The translations under genes and the position numbers were made by a program. From Bacillus sp. CH140a_4T (GTDB taxonomy: Bacteria; Bacillota; Bacilli; Bacillales; Bacillaceae_G), in contig NZ_WBPF01000013.1 in assembly GCF_008923725.1 (NCBI RefSeq), forward strand, positions 496,001-560,000: a stretch of 64,000 bases of DNA, read 5' to 3'. A model generated the notes under the pieces. The model did no database searches. It had not been told where the DNA came from and was given only the letters and a program-made list of their open reading frames with translations. Each line of letters starts with the position of its first letter. Positions within the stretch are counted from its first letter, which is position 1. Shown here piece by piece: positions 18,191 through 26,466 of this stretch.

Positions 18191-18222
18191 AAAAAAATAA
18201 GAGCAGCCATTGGCTACTCTTA
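18191..18222 (-). terminator. Terminator of the 18220-18447 gene
   Basis: TAAGAG-AGCC/GGCT-CTCTTA stem with one mismatch and a T-run on the minus strand. Confidence 0.8.
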
Positions 18223-18447
18223 CTCACTCACGTATTTTTGAAACATATCATGGATGCCTTTATTTACTAGGTTCGAGATCTGCTCGTCAGATTTATTCGG
18301 ATAACGATCACGTAATCTGATAGATGCCTTCACCATTAAATTTTCTAATACAGAACGGCCACCTTCTCCATAAATAGTTTCAGCATACTTAACAAGCCTT
18401 CCATCCTCTACTGTTGCTGGATTATGATTGAAGAAAAATTTACTCAT
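18220..18447 (-). CDS. Small hypothetical protein
   Basis: This 75-aa product starts at the ATG at 18447 with AGGTGG upstream; the in-frame GTG at 18456 is part of that site. It is probably helical and cytosolic (GRSVLENLMVKASIRLRDRYP, ISNLVNKGIHDMFQKYVSE). No family recognised. Confidence 0.65.
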   Translation of the reverse strand: MSKFFFNHNPATVEDGRLVKYAETIYGEGGRSVLENLMVKASIRLRDRYPNKSDEQISNLVNKGIHDMFQKYVSE

Positions 18448-18779
18448 TGTCTCCACCTCTCTCTTTTTGATAACGTTTACATTTATATAGATTATTTATG
18501 TTATTTATTTCACAATATTGTATGCATGTATATTTAATTAGTTTCATTATAAAGCAACATATCGATAGTAAATATGTGATTTTCCGTCCATTTTGTGAAC
18601 AAACCAAAAAATGAAAGCGTTTCCTTTATTATATACTAAAAAAACTTACTACGCTAGGGGCAATTTTTTCAATCTACTAATCCCTCAAAAATTGATATAT
18701 TTTTTCTTTTCCCATTAAACCTTATACAATTTTCAGAAATTATATTATAAAATATATGTATGACTTAAGGAGGATTTGT
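18448..18779. other. 332-bp intergenic region
   Basis: AT-rich. It holds a cre-like site at 18612-18625 and the promoter area of the downstream membrane protein. In B. subtilis this interval between yqhG and the yqzE/comG block carries sinI-sinR and the tasA operon; none of these is present here. Confidence 0.5.
18612..18625 (+). promoter_or_regulatory. Candidate CcpA-binding cre site
   Basis: TGAAAGCGTTTCCT fits the cre consensus TGWAARCGYTWNCW at every position. It lies 155 bp before the VC0807-type gene. Binding would imply carbon-catabolite control; not tested. Confidence 0.6.
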
Positions 18780-19412
18780 ATGAATCAAAATAAAAAAGCT
18801 ATATTAGATCTTGTCTTTTATCTCGTAATCCCATTCCTCATTTGGAAATTTGCAAAACCTTATATCGATCCTTATTACGCGATGTTACTTTCCTCTGTTC
18901 CGGGGATTATTTATACACTGTATACCTTTAAAAAAGAAAAACAGTTTAACGTGACAGGGTTCTTTATTTTAATTACACTCATTTCTAATACAACGGTAGA
19001 TTTATTATCTGGATCAGCTGAACGAATGTTATGGAACGATGCGTATTATCACATCGTACTCGGCATTATCGTCATATGTACAATTTTTATAAAGAAACCA
19101 ATTATGTTATATTTCGCAGCAGATATTGCCGCACTGCAAGGGCATGACCGTGATAAAAGTCGTGAACTGTATCGTGATAGTCGTATTTATCCAGCACTAC
19201 AATATTTAACGCTATTTTTCGGTCTACAATTCATATTAAAAAGCTTCTTAAAAATTTATTTTATCTCTGTTTTCGGTGTAGATGGCTATGGTGAAATGAG
19301 AGCGATTATGACCGCTGTTGGGTGGGGCATTTCCATTTGTATCGGAATTGGATTTGTTTGGGTAAACAATAAAATACATGCCGTTACAGAAGAAAAAGAA
19401 TCCGTGCAGTAA
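18780..19412 (+). CDS. VC0807-like integral membrane protein
   Basis: This 210-aa protein has about six hydrophobic helices. AAGGAGGA lies five bases before the ATG at 18780; the longer reading frame starts upstream of it. The segment LSGSAERMLWNDAYYHIVLGI and the pattern of paired helices resemble the VC0807 family of uncharacterised membrane proteins. A cre-like box upstream suggests carbon-responsive expression. Confidence 0.7.
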   Translation: MNQNKKAILDLVFYLVIPFLIWKFAKPYIDPYYAMLLSSVPGIIYTLYTFKKEKQFNVTGFFILITLISNTTVDLLSGSAERMLWNDAYYHIVLGIIVICTIFIKKPIMLYFAADIAALQGHDRDKSRELYRDSRIYPALQYLTLFFGLQFILKSFLKIYFISVFGVDGYGEMRAIMTAVGWGISICIGIGFVWVNNKIHAVTEEKESVQ

Positions 19413-19456
19413 ATGAAAATCCCCTAGTAGTATGATGCTACTAGGGGATTTTCATT
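19412..19456. terminator. Bidirectional terminator
   Basis: Perfect 19-bp stem (19412-19430 with 19438-19456), GC core CCCCTAGTAG, T-runs on both strands, between convergent genes. Confidence 0.9.
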
Positions 19457-19479
19457 TTGCTACACATATTACGAAATCG

Positions 19480-19680
19480 TTAACTTGATTTTTTTCTTTT
19501 ATTTTTTACGTTTCGATAAAACAAAGCAGCACTTAGCGGCATAACACCAAACCACTTATTCATAAATGGCTCTTTTTCAGCACGGCGTTGTTCTTTCTTT
19601 TGTTTACGATCTTCTTTTGGAGCATCCATATACGACACAAACTGCTGTGTCACAAAGCGAACATAATCATTAGTAGACAT
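19480..19680 (-). CDS. yqzE: YqzE family small protein
   Basis: A 66-aa product matching the YqzE family linked to the comG locus. The N-terminus STNDYVRFVTQQFVSYMDAPKEDRK is the conserved part, followed by a basic stretch (KQKKEQRRAEKE) and one hydrophobic segment. In B. subtilis it lies next to comGG; here aroK and a prolyl hydroxylase gene intervene. Function unknown. Confidence 0.85.
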   Translation of the reverse strand: MSTNDYVRFVTQQFVSYMDAPKEDRKQKKEQRRAEKEPFMNKWFGVMPLSAALFYRNVKNKRKKSS

Positions 19681-19718
19681 ATTATCATCACCTCTACTTG
19701 ATTAGTATGTCCACTTTT

Positions 19719-20216
19719 TTATTCATTAATCTTTTCTTTTAATTCATTCATAATTTGCTTTACAGACTTATTTGTCGTATCGATATGAATATGAGCCTCT
19801 TCATAATAAGCTCGGCGCGATTCAAATTTTGCCACAAATGCCTCTATATCTTTCTTCTGAAATAGTGGCCGTGTCGTATCTTCACGAAGCCTTTCTGCTA
19901 TTACATGTGGATCACAATATAAATACACGACAGTTCCATTTTCCTTCATCCACTTTCGGTTTTCCTCTCGTTCAATGATGCCGCCACCAGTTGTAATAAT
20001 TACATTACAACTGGGTAGTGAACGTAACATTTCACTTTCATATTCCCGAAAAGCCATTTCGCCTTCTTCAGCAAAAATATCAAGAATTACCTTCTCCTGC
20101 TTCTCTTCAATTTTTTTGTCTGTATCGACAACATCCATATGAAGTTCTTTACTTAATGCTTTTCCAACTGTTGTTTTCCCAGCTCCCATATAACCGGTTA
20201 TGTATATAGATTTCAT
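19719..20216 (-). CDS. aroK: Shikimate kinase
   Basis: This 165-aa enzyme phosphorylates shikimate with ATP in aromatic amino-acid synthesis. It has the P-loop [14 protein letters not shown] (residues 7-20), the substrate Asp in [17 protein letters not shown], and the TTGGGI loop, with the lid Arg in RPLF. The start is the ATG at 20216 with AGAGG seven bases upstream. Length is normal. Confidence 0.94.
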   Translation of the reverse strand: MKSIYITGYMGAGKTTVGKALSKELHMDVVDTDKKIEEKQEKVILDIFAEEGEMAFREYESEMLRSLPSCNVIITTGGGIIEREENRKWMKENGTVVYLYCDPHVIAERLREDTTRPLFQKKDIEAFVAKFESRRAYYEEAHIHIDTTNKSVKQIMNELKEKINE

Positions 20217-20278
20217 GTTCGTTCCTCTCAATCATCCGTTATTATTTGTTATTATAACGAATGATTACATTATTTAAT

Positions 20279-20323
20279 AAAAAAACGTTTTGTTCTTCTT
20301 ATAAAATGAAGAACAAAACGTTT
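20279..20323 (-). terminator. Terminator of the prolyl hydroxylase gene
   Basis: Perfect 16-bp stem (20283-20298 with 20308-20323) followed on the minus strand by a T-run. Confidence 0.9.
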
Positions 20324-20334
20324 CATACACGCTT

Positions 20335-20985
20335 TTACTTATAAGCGCCTCTTCTTACCCACTGCGTTGCAATCCATTTCTCACCTTTCGTTACAGGTGC
20401 CCCTCCATGTAACGTAAGCTCATTTAGTGATTGGTCTTGATAAAAATACTCAAAGTATACTGCCATTCCCTTTCTAGGGTGCACAGAAAGATTTAATTTC
20501 GGAAAGAACGTTTCTCCGCCTTCTTCTACATCATTTAAGTACATAACAAGCGTACTAATACGATTATTAGCAGCTGATCTACTATGTTCCGCAAAATAAT
20601 CATAATGCGCTTTATATTGTTGATCCACTTCATAATTTAAAATGTGTAATCCTTCTCCATGCGACACAGGAATATTCATGATAGATGAAATTCGTTTTTC
20701 AATCTTCGCAGTAAGTTCATTATCGTCCAAAAATGCACCACTACTCGTTCGAATATCATTTACATCACGTGATGAACCAACTTTAGAACGCTTCATTTTA
20801 CTTTTAGACAATTCAATCAATTTGTCGCATTCTTCATCGCTTAATACATTTCCTAACACGACAATAAGAGGTTCTTCGAATTTTGAAATAATGTGTATTT
20901 CCCTATCTTCTGTCATAATTGCATTTCCTTTATGATCAAAAATAGTTTGTTCCTTATTTTCACCTATTTGATTGTTATTTGTCAT
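20335..20985 (-). CDS. Prolyl 4-hydroxylase, B. anthracis P4H type
   Basis: This 216-aa Fe(II)/2-oxoglutarate dioxygenase hydroxylates proline in peptides; the known B. anthracis enzyme acts on collagen-like peptides. The metal ligands His127, Asp129 (AHYDYF) and His193 (TLHGG), plus the 2-oxoglutarate-binding Lys203 (GEKW), are all present. Start at 20985 gives the usual 216 residues. It lies alone between comGG and aroK, where B. subtilis has no such gene, with its own terminator. Collagen-like exosporium proteins are plausible targets. Confidence 0.92.
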   Translation of the reverse strand: MTNNNQIGENKEQTIFDHKGNAIMTEDREIHIISKFEEPLIVVLGNVLSDEECDKLIELSKSKMKRSKVGSSRDVNDIRTSSGAFLDDNELTAKIEKRISSIMNIPVSHGEGLHILNYEVDQQYKAHYDYFAEHSRSAANNRISTLVMYLNDVEEGGETFFPKLNLSVHPRKGMAVYFEYFYQDQSLNELTLHGGAPVTKGEKWIATQWVRRGAYK

Positions 20986-21159
20986 TTCCCTATTCTCCCT
21001 AAAAAATATGTTTGGATAGCTTGAATATATCATATTCTTTCTACCTTTCTCTTTTTTGAGAAAATTTAAACTTTAAACTATTTTATTTATCCATTTCCTT
21101 TTAAAAAACAACCTATTACAAAATGAGAAATTATGGTTTTCATCCGTATATTTTACATA

Positions 21160-21531
21160 CTATCCTTCTATCCAATCGAATATTTTTTCATCCTTTTTTC
21201 TATACCGAAAGCTTACTTTATAGAAAACTTCTTGTTTGATTTTGCACTGCAACGAAACGAGAATGGAATCATTTTCAAAGACGTAATTCCCACTTGCTTC
21301 GCCCTTTTCATATTGAAAGAAAAATGTATCTTCCTTTTCTTTTTGCTGTAAGTCTTTTTTTATATTTGTAATCGATTGACTTAGTAGTTCCTCCAGTACA
21401 AACTTTTGCTCTATTTCAATATAAAATTTTTTATCTATAAGTAACATATTCGTTTCGTATACAAAGAACGAAGTTAATAATACAAGAAAAATGATTGTTC
21501 CTGGCATCGTAAATCCATCTTGTTTTCTCAT
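21160..21531 (-). CDS. comGG: Competence pseudopilus protein ComGG
   Basis: This 123-aa protein is the last gene of comG. A short basic head and a hydrophobic helix (residues 12-28) follow MRKQDGFTMPGTI, a weak prepilin-like site lacking the usual Glu5. It overlaps comGF in ATGA fashion. ComGG is a minor subunit of the transformation pilus. Identification relies mainly on position and architecture. Confidence 0.85.
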   Translation of the reverse strand: MRKQDGFTMPGTIIFLVLLTSFFVYETNMLLIDKKFYIEIEQKFVLEELLSQSITNIKKDLQQKEKEDTFFFQYEKGEASGNYVFENDSILVSLQCKIKQEVFYKVSFRYRKKDEKIFDWIEG

Positions 21532-21998
21532 ATATTTATTTCCATCTCGCTATACCTTACAGCTACACCTTCATATACTTTCCCACTCATATCTTTCACA
21601 TTTATAAAGAGCAAGTGAGGGGTTACTTCATATGAAACCCTTTCAATATTTTGTAATATAACTTCTCTTCCGCGCATATTCACTTTTCTTATAAGATGAT
21701 TATTCAATTTTTCGTACGTCACTTCATCTCCAGTACGAAGGCGGAAGCGCAAAAGATTATCTTTATTTTCAGGGACTATTTTTTCTACAAATGATACTTC
21801 ACGAAATTCTAATTGTACTTGTCCTATAAACACATCCCATTCCCAATTATTTAATCCTTTCGATTGTTTGTTTTCTATTCCGATAAAGTTTAAACGTGGC
21901 AAGAGTAAAAAGAACAGTGATAACATAAAAAAACATACGATCATTTCTATTAAAGTAAATCCAACTTCTAATTTGTTTTTTCTCCTGCATAAAAGCAT
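21528..21998 (-). CDS. comGF: Competence minor pseudopilin ComGF
   Basis: 156-aa minor pseudopilin. The prepilin site is LEVG/FTLIEMIVCFFML with Glu5, followed by a long hydrophobic helix. I chose the ATG at 21998; the longer frame runs back through the comGE end. It overlaps comGE by 31 bp and comGG by four. Confidence 0.87.
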   Translation of the reverse strand: MLLCRRKNKLEVGFTLIEMIVCFFMLSLFFLLLPRLNFIGIENKQSKGLNNWEWDVFIGQVQLEFREVSFVEKIVPENKDNLLRFRLRTGDEVTYEKLNNHLIRKVNMRGREVILQNIERVSYEVTPHLLFINVKDMSGKVYEGVAVRYSEMEINI

Positions 21999-22294
21999 TG
22001 TTCCATCATTCTTCCTTTCACATCTTTCCACATAGCACAAACTTCATTTCCTCCCCAATATGTGTAATATACATTTCCATTTACGACTTTTTCTTTCTGT
22101 TGTTTTTCCTCATTCTCATACATATATAAAGCTGCTTCTCTTTTTAATAATACAAATGCATTATAACGAATTTGTATGTTCTTTCGTTCTTGCATAATTA
22201 ATACTGTTTGCGGAAGTAGTAAAGATACCGCCATCATTACTATACTTAATGCCACAAGCATTTCAGCCATCACTGACCCTTTTTGACATTTCAC
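21968..22294 (-). CDS. comGE: Competence minor pseudopilin ComGE
   Basis: The 108-aa reading from the GTG at 22294 gives a short leader KCQKG followed by SVMAEMLVALSIV, with Glu at position +5 after the predicted ComC cleavage site, as pseudopilins require. A later ATG at codon 9 has a better ribosome site but would delete the leader. It overlaps comGD by 32 bp. Confidence 0.82.
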   Translation of the reverse strand: MKCQKGSVMAEMLVALSIVMMAVSLLLPQTVLIMQERKNIQIRYNAFVLLKREAALYMYENEEKQQKEKVVNGNVYYTYWGGNEVCAMWKDVKGRMMEQCFYAGEKTN

Positions 22295-22718
22295 GATACG
22301 TAAATCTCCCTCTTCCAAGCTGAAATACAACCTCATATTTATAACTTCGATACGAAAGTAAAATTGTACCACCTCTATTAATATTTCCACTCGGATTATA
22401 TGTCATCGGATTGGGAAAAGTATTCAAATCAATTTGTATATCGCTATCATATTCTCTTTTAATGATAGCAATATTCGTACTCGATTCCCCTATATAGTAC
22501 ATATTTCTATCTTTATACCATCGTAATGTATAATGTTTTTGACGGTTTATCGCTAATTGTTGCATATACAAAATATCATTTGAAAACTGTCTCAAAAATT
22601 GTTCTATTTTTTGTTTTTCATATAATGAATGTACATTGTAATACATGACCATACTTAGTACAGAAATTGCAAAGAGAACGAGTAGCATTTCTAACAGAGT
22701 AAAACCTTTTTCTTTCAC
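22263..22718 (-). CDS. comGD: Competence minor pseudopilin ComGD
   Basis: 151-aa pseudopilin with MKEKG/FTLLEMLLVLFAISVLSM: basic leader, Gly at -1, Phe +1 and Glu +5. Overlaps comGC by four bases and comGE by 32. Part of the pseudopilus that helps DNA cross the wall. Confidence 0.92.
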   Translation of the reverse strand: MKEKGFTLLEMLLVLFAISVLSMVMYYNVHSLYEKQKIEQFLRQFSNDILYMQQLAINRQKHYTLRWYKDRNMYYIGESSTNIAIIKREYDSDIQIDLNTFPNPMTYNPSGNINRGGTILLSYRSYKYEVVFQLGRGRFTYREMSKRVSDG

Positions 22719-23014
22719 AGTTTCCCACTTGATACTGTTCCATCATTTGAAATATGAATGGATTCACCATTCGGACACTTATCAGATGTAATATATTTTT
22801 CATCACTTAGCTCTTTTAGCGAGGGAATTTTATTATGTTGTAATTGGTATACTTGTATTTGTGCTTCTATAGATTTCACATAAGCTTTACATCCTTTTCC
22901 TTCGACCGATGAACGCTGTGTAACTACATTAGGAATAATTAATAGTAATAATACAGTTATTACGACCATAACTAATAACATTTCTAAAAGGGTAAATCCC
23001 TCCTCATTCTGCAT
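22715..23014 (-). CDS. comGC: Major competence pseudopilin ComGC
   Basis: The 99-aa major pilin-like subunit. Leader MQNEEG/FTLLEMLLVMVVITVLLLLIIP is the classic prepilin signal for ComC. Two cysteines (GKGCKAY and SDKCPNGE) probably form the intramolecular disulfide known for ComGC. I chose the ATG at 23014, after AGGAGG. Confidence 0.95.
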   Translation of the reverse strand: MQNEEGFTLLEMLLVMVVITVLLLLIIPNVVTQRSSVEGKGCKAYVKSIEAQIQVYQLQHNKIPSLKELSDEKYITSDKCPNGESIHISNDGTVSSGKL

Positions 23015-23025
23015 GTAAATACCTC

Positions 23026-24057
23026 CTAAATAGAATTCATCATTTGAAACATTGGCATAATCATCGCTAAATACATAAGAACGACTATTCCTCCAATACA
23101 CGTAAATAAAATCGGTTGAATGATCACTAACATACGTTTAACTTTTTGCTCCATCTTCTCCATTATAAGATCGCTATAGTCACCTAATTCAATCGCCAAA
23201 TTACCGTTTGCTTGTCCATGCGTAATAATATAAGATAGCTCTTCCTCGTAATATCCGCTTTTTGCAATAATAAATTGCAACGGTTCTCCCGCAATTAATT
23301 GGTGTTTAATTCGGCCCGCTTCATACTGAAAGAATGGATGATATTTTTGCTCCATCATTATTGTTAGAGCCTCAAGTACTGATAGTCCTCCGTGTAATAA
23401 GCCGCTCAATTGAGTGGCGAAATAATGCGAATGCTTTAAAATAAGAAATGTTTTTATGAGGGGAATACGAAGCATAATTTTTATCTGCTTCATATGCGGG
23501 AGTTTCCGAAAGTAAAATATATATACACTACAGCCAATTAAGACGATAAAAATAGTGCTAATAATAAGATAGGGTAGCAGCTTAATTGCACTTAATATTT
23601 GTTCTGTAAGTAAAGGTGCTGTAGAACCAAACGAACTATATACCATGTCAACCTGCGGTAATAAAATGCGGTTAAAAACAAAAATCATGATCATTAAAAA
23701 GAACGCCAAAAACATAGGGTACTGCATTATTTTCATCATATCTTTCCTATACTTATCCTTTTTATAAAGAAGTGAGCTCCCTTGTTGCAATGCAAAAGAA
23801 ATATCACCATGTTGCTCGGCATAAAATAAATAGCTTAACATCTCCTGATGAAACTTTAATTGATGAAAAGAATCGTGTAGACTTTTTCCATCTTTTAACC
23901 CATCAATCATGCGCTGTAATTGTACTTTCTTTTCTAAAGGTAATTGAAACCGTAAAAATTCTAATGCCTGCAAAAGGGAGTATCCTTTTTCTAATAGTTC
24001 TCCTAATCGTTTCAGTAATACTACTTGATCACTTAAACTCCATATTTTCTTAAACAT
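23026..24057 (-). CDS. comGB: Competence pilus platform protein ComGB
   Basis: 343-aa polytopic membrane protein of the PilC/GspF family, with the duplicated domain seen in SYLFYAEQHGDISFALQQGS and SYIITHGQANGNLAIELGDYS and membrane helices near 118-138, 170-190 and 315-335. I chose the second ATG (24057), with AGAGG upstream inside comGA. It links the ATPase ComGA to the growing pilus. Confidence 0.92.
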   Translation of the reverse strand: MFKKIWSLSDQVVLLKRLGELLEKGYSLLQALEFLRFQLPLEKKVQLQRMIDGLKDGKSLHDSFHQLKFHQEMLSYLFYAEQHGDISFALQQGSSLLYKKDKYRKDMMKIMQYPMFLAFFLMIMIFVFNRILLPQVDMVYSSFGSTAPLLTEQILSAIKLLPYLIISTIFIVLIGCSVYIFYFRKLPHMKQIKIMLRIPLIKTFLILKHSHYFATQLSGLLHGGLSVLEALTIMMEQKYHPFFQYEAGRIKHQLIAGEPLQFIIAKSGYYEEELSYIITHGQANGNLAIELGDYSDLIMEKMEQKVKRMLVIIQPILFTCIGGIVVLMYLAMIMPMFQMMNSI

Positions 24058-25093
24058 ACACATCCTCTTCTAAAAATCCTAAAGCGTATCCTTTTCGTAG
24101 CGAAGATTCCAATGTCTCATGCTCGTATGTGACACATTCCCCGTTTGCTTCTTTAATCGCTTGTTTTAACTCATATCCATATAACAACTCATAAATACTC
24201 GCTTGTCTTACTTGCCTCATTGATTTACATAAAGTTGAACACTTTCTTTTGCAAAACGGACACTTCAATTCAACAAGTCGCTGTGCAGCTATTGCCAATA
24301 AAGATTGTTCAATCTCTTGCCTCGTTATGCCAAAGTCCATAAACCGGAGTATCGCTCCTTTCGCATTATTCGTATGCAATGTCGTCATTACTAAATGTCC
24401 AGTCAAACTTGCTCTTATAGCAATCTTCGCTGTTTCTTCATCACGAATTTCACCGACTAAAATAATATCTGGATCATGGCGTAAAATAGCCTTCAGTCCC
24501 GCCTCGTATGTGATACCTGCTTTTTCATTTATTTGAATTTGTAATACATCGTCCTTTCTTTTTTCAACTGGATCTTCCAGTGTAACGATGCGACGTGTTT
24601 TCTTTTTTCTAATTACCTCTAATAATGCATACATTGTTGTTGTCTTTCCTGAACCAGTCGGTCCCGTAAAGACGAGTAACCCATGCGAATAATGCAAAAA
24701 AGAAAGTAGTTTCTTCGCTGTACTTGGAAATAACGAAAGATGAGATAACGGCTGAATAGATGCTTGTAAATGAAGACGAATAACGAGACTTTCTTGATAT
24801 ACGGTTGGAAGCGTGGAAAGGCGCAAATACACTTCTTGTCCATCCATTTGTAAATACAATGAACCATTTTGTGGCTTCCGCCTCTCCCCTATATCCATGG
24901 ATGCTAAAAATTTAAAGTGTGAAACAAGTTTTTCTCCAAATTCTTTTTCGATACGGTGTTTCGTCATTAAATCTTTTCCTATACGTAATTGAACCGCTAC
25001 ATCCTTCTTCCGGGGCACAATATGTAAATCCGAAGCTTGTACCCTACACGCCTCTTTCAAAATCATATTCGCAAAGCTTTCAATTCCATTCAT
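24050..25093 (-). CDS. comGA: Competence traffic ATPase ComGA
   Basis: A 347-aa secretion-type ATPase driving pseudopilus assembly. Motifs: ASDLHIVP, Walker A GPTGSGKTTTMYA, Asp box TLEDPVE, Walker B ILVGEIRDEETA, His box LVMTTLHTN. A four-Cys cluster near the end (CPFCKRKCSTLC) is a zinc site of this family. Two adjacent ATGs (25096 and 25093) are possible; the second is better spaced from GGAGG. First gene of the seven-gene operon. Confidence 0.95.
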   Translation of the reverse strand: MNGIESFANMILKEACRVQASDLHIVPRKKDVAVQLRIGKDLMTKHRIEKEFGEKLVSHFKFLASMDIGERRKPQNGSLYLQMDGQEVYLRLSTLPTVYQESLVIRLHLQASIQPLSHLSLFPSTAKKLLSFLHYSHGLLVFTGPTGSGKTTTMYALLEVIRKKKTRRIVTLEDPVEKRKDDVLQIQINEKAGITYEAGLKAILRHDPDIILVGEIRDEETAKIAIRASLTGHLVMTTLHTNNAKGAILRFMDFGITRQEIEQSLLAIAAQRLVELKCPFCKRKCSTLCKSMRQVRQASIYELLYGYELKQAIKEANGECVTYEHETLESSLRKGYALGFLEEDVYV

Positions 25094-25297
25094 CATTTTC
25101 CCTCCCCACTATGTATATAGCATGAAAAAATCCATAAGAAAAATTAACACTTTTGTATTTTCACTAGCGGAAAAAGGAAAAATATGTTTGTGAAATTATG
25201 AACAATTTCCGAATTATTGTCTGAAATTACCTATATGGAAGTTTATCTGTATTATAATGTTATTATCTTGGATAAAGTGATAAAGGTGGAGATCCTC

Positions 25298-25993
25298 ATG
25301 GAACAAGCTTTAAAAATTACAGGTGTTTTAGCTGACCCAACTCGTTATTACATTTATAAATATATTTCTCAAAAACATAGTTACGTAACTGTACAAGAAA
25401 TTGCAGATGAGTTTGACATTCATCCAAACGTAGCTCGTTTGCATTTATCTAAATTAGAAGATGTTCATATGCTGAAATCGGAAACGAAGAAAACTGGAAA
25501 AGGCGGAAGACCAAGCAGATTATATGTGTTATCTGAAGATGTAATCCAATTGCAATTTCCATTCCGTGATTATCAATTGTTAGCAAGAATAGCGTTTAAT
25601 TCTTTACTTAGCCTTGGCGCTGCTGGTGAAAAAGCGCTATACGAAACAGGAAAACAATTCGGGGCCGAATTAATGCAACAACATATGCAGCGTTTACATG
25701 TGAATGAAGACGCTTTAACAGTAGAGCAAAAAGTCCAAATTGCAAAAGAAGCATTCTCAACAGCTGGTTTATCACCTGCATTTGAATTAAGTGCAGATGG
25801 AACGAAAATTTTCTATGATGTACACAATTGTCCATTTAAAGAAGTTGCTGTTCATCACCCAACTGAAATTTGTAATATGCACGGAGATATGATGAAAGGG
25901 ATTTTTGAAATCCTATTCCCTAACACGGAATTAACACGAAATGATAGTCTACTAGATGGATGTAAATCTTGTAATTATAAGCTAACGATATAA
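25298..25993 (+). CDS. Winged-helix regulator with SufR-like cysteine motif
   Basis: This 231-aa protein has an N-terminal ArsR/DeoR-type winged helix (ILADPTRYYIYKYI to RLHLSKLEDVHMLK) and then KTGKGGRPSRLYVLSE, a wing common to the SufR group. The C-terminal part has HNCPFKEV, EICNMHGD and GCKSCNY, a spacing of cysteines like the Fe-S site of SufR regulators. A role as an Fe-S- or redox-sensing regulator is inference. Start at 25298 with AAGGTGGAG upstream. It is divergent from comGA. Confidence 0.75.
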   Translation: MEQALKITGVLADPTRYYIYKYISQKHSYVTVQEIADEFDIHPNVARLHLSKLEDVHMLKSETKKTGKGGRPSRLYVLSEDVIQLQFPFRDYQLLARIAFNSLLSLGAAGEKALYETGKQFGAELMQQHMQRLHVNEDALTVEQKVQIAKEAFSTAGLSPAFELSADGTKIFYDVHNCPFKEVAVHHPTEICNMHGDMMKGIFEILFPNTELTRNDSLLDGCKSCNYKLTI

Positions 25994-25997
25994 TTTC

Positions 25998-26041
25998 TCA
26001 TATAAAAAGAAGTCATTTATAAATGGCTTCTTTTTATATGA
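25998..26041 (+). terminator. Terminator of the SufR-like gene
   Basis: Long A/T-rich stem CATATAAAAAGAAG/CTTCTTTTTATATG with additional inner pairs, just after the stop. Confidence 0.8.
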
Positions 26042-26117
26042 AAGAATATTTACAATAGTAAGAAAAATAAACTATAATGAGATGAGGTTTACTTTTTTAG
26101 AAAAGGAGGGAGATGGC

Positions 26118-26360
26118 ATGGAGCGCATGTTTCGCGTTCTCGGCTTTTGGACTGGAATTTTCTCGGTTATGTTTTACGTAGGGGATATGCAAGAGGCTGC
26201 ACTACTATTTTTAGGACAAACAGGTTTCTTCGTACTTTTAAGCTATTTAAAATTAACAGAGCGTATGTATATATACGTATTCGGGGCATATTTAACTGTT
26301 TTCTTCATAGGATTTACATACTACACGACTTTCTTACATGTCCCTGGGGCTGGACATTAA
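26118..26360 (+). CDS. yqgY: DUF2626 membrane protein YqgY
   Basis: An 80-aa protein with three hydrophobic segments; the sequence beginning MERMFRVLGFWTGIFSVMFY and ending in VPGAGH matches the DUF2626 family, B. subtilis YqgY. Start at 26118 with AGGAGG upstream. Function unknown. Confidence 0.82.
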   Translation: MERMFRVLGFWTGIFSVMFYVGDMQEAALLFLGQTGFFVLLSYLKLTERMYIYVFGAYLTVFFIGFTYYTTFLHVPGAGH

Positions 26361-26386
26361 AGATGGCATTTTGCCATCTTTTTTTT
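26359..26386 (+). terminator. Terminator of yqgY
   Basis: AAAGATGGCA/TGCCATCTTT stem with a three-base loop and eight T residues. Confidence 0.9.
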
Positions 26387-26466
26387 AATTCCGCAATTTC
26401 CTAGTTGACTTATAGGTTTTATTACCTTATATTCTATATAACAGATTGGAATTAGGGGGAATCAAC

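Noticed and set aside
22263-22390. Longer ComGE starting at 22390
   Set aside because: It would place 32 extra residues before the prepilin leader and lies within comGD; the GTG at 22294 gives a correct leader.
25097-25297. Possible ComK boxes between comGA and the SufR-like gene
   Set aside because: AAAA...TTTT pairs occur, for example near 25140, but the spacing is seven, not five, and the region is AT-rich, so chance is likely.
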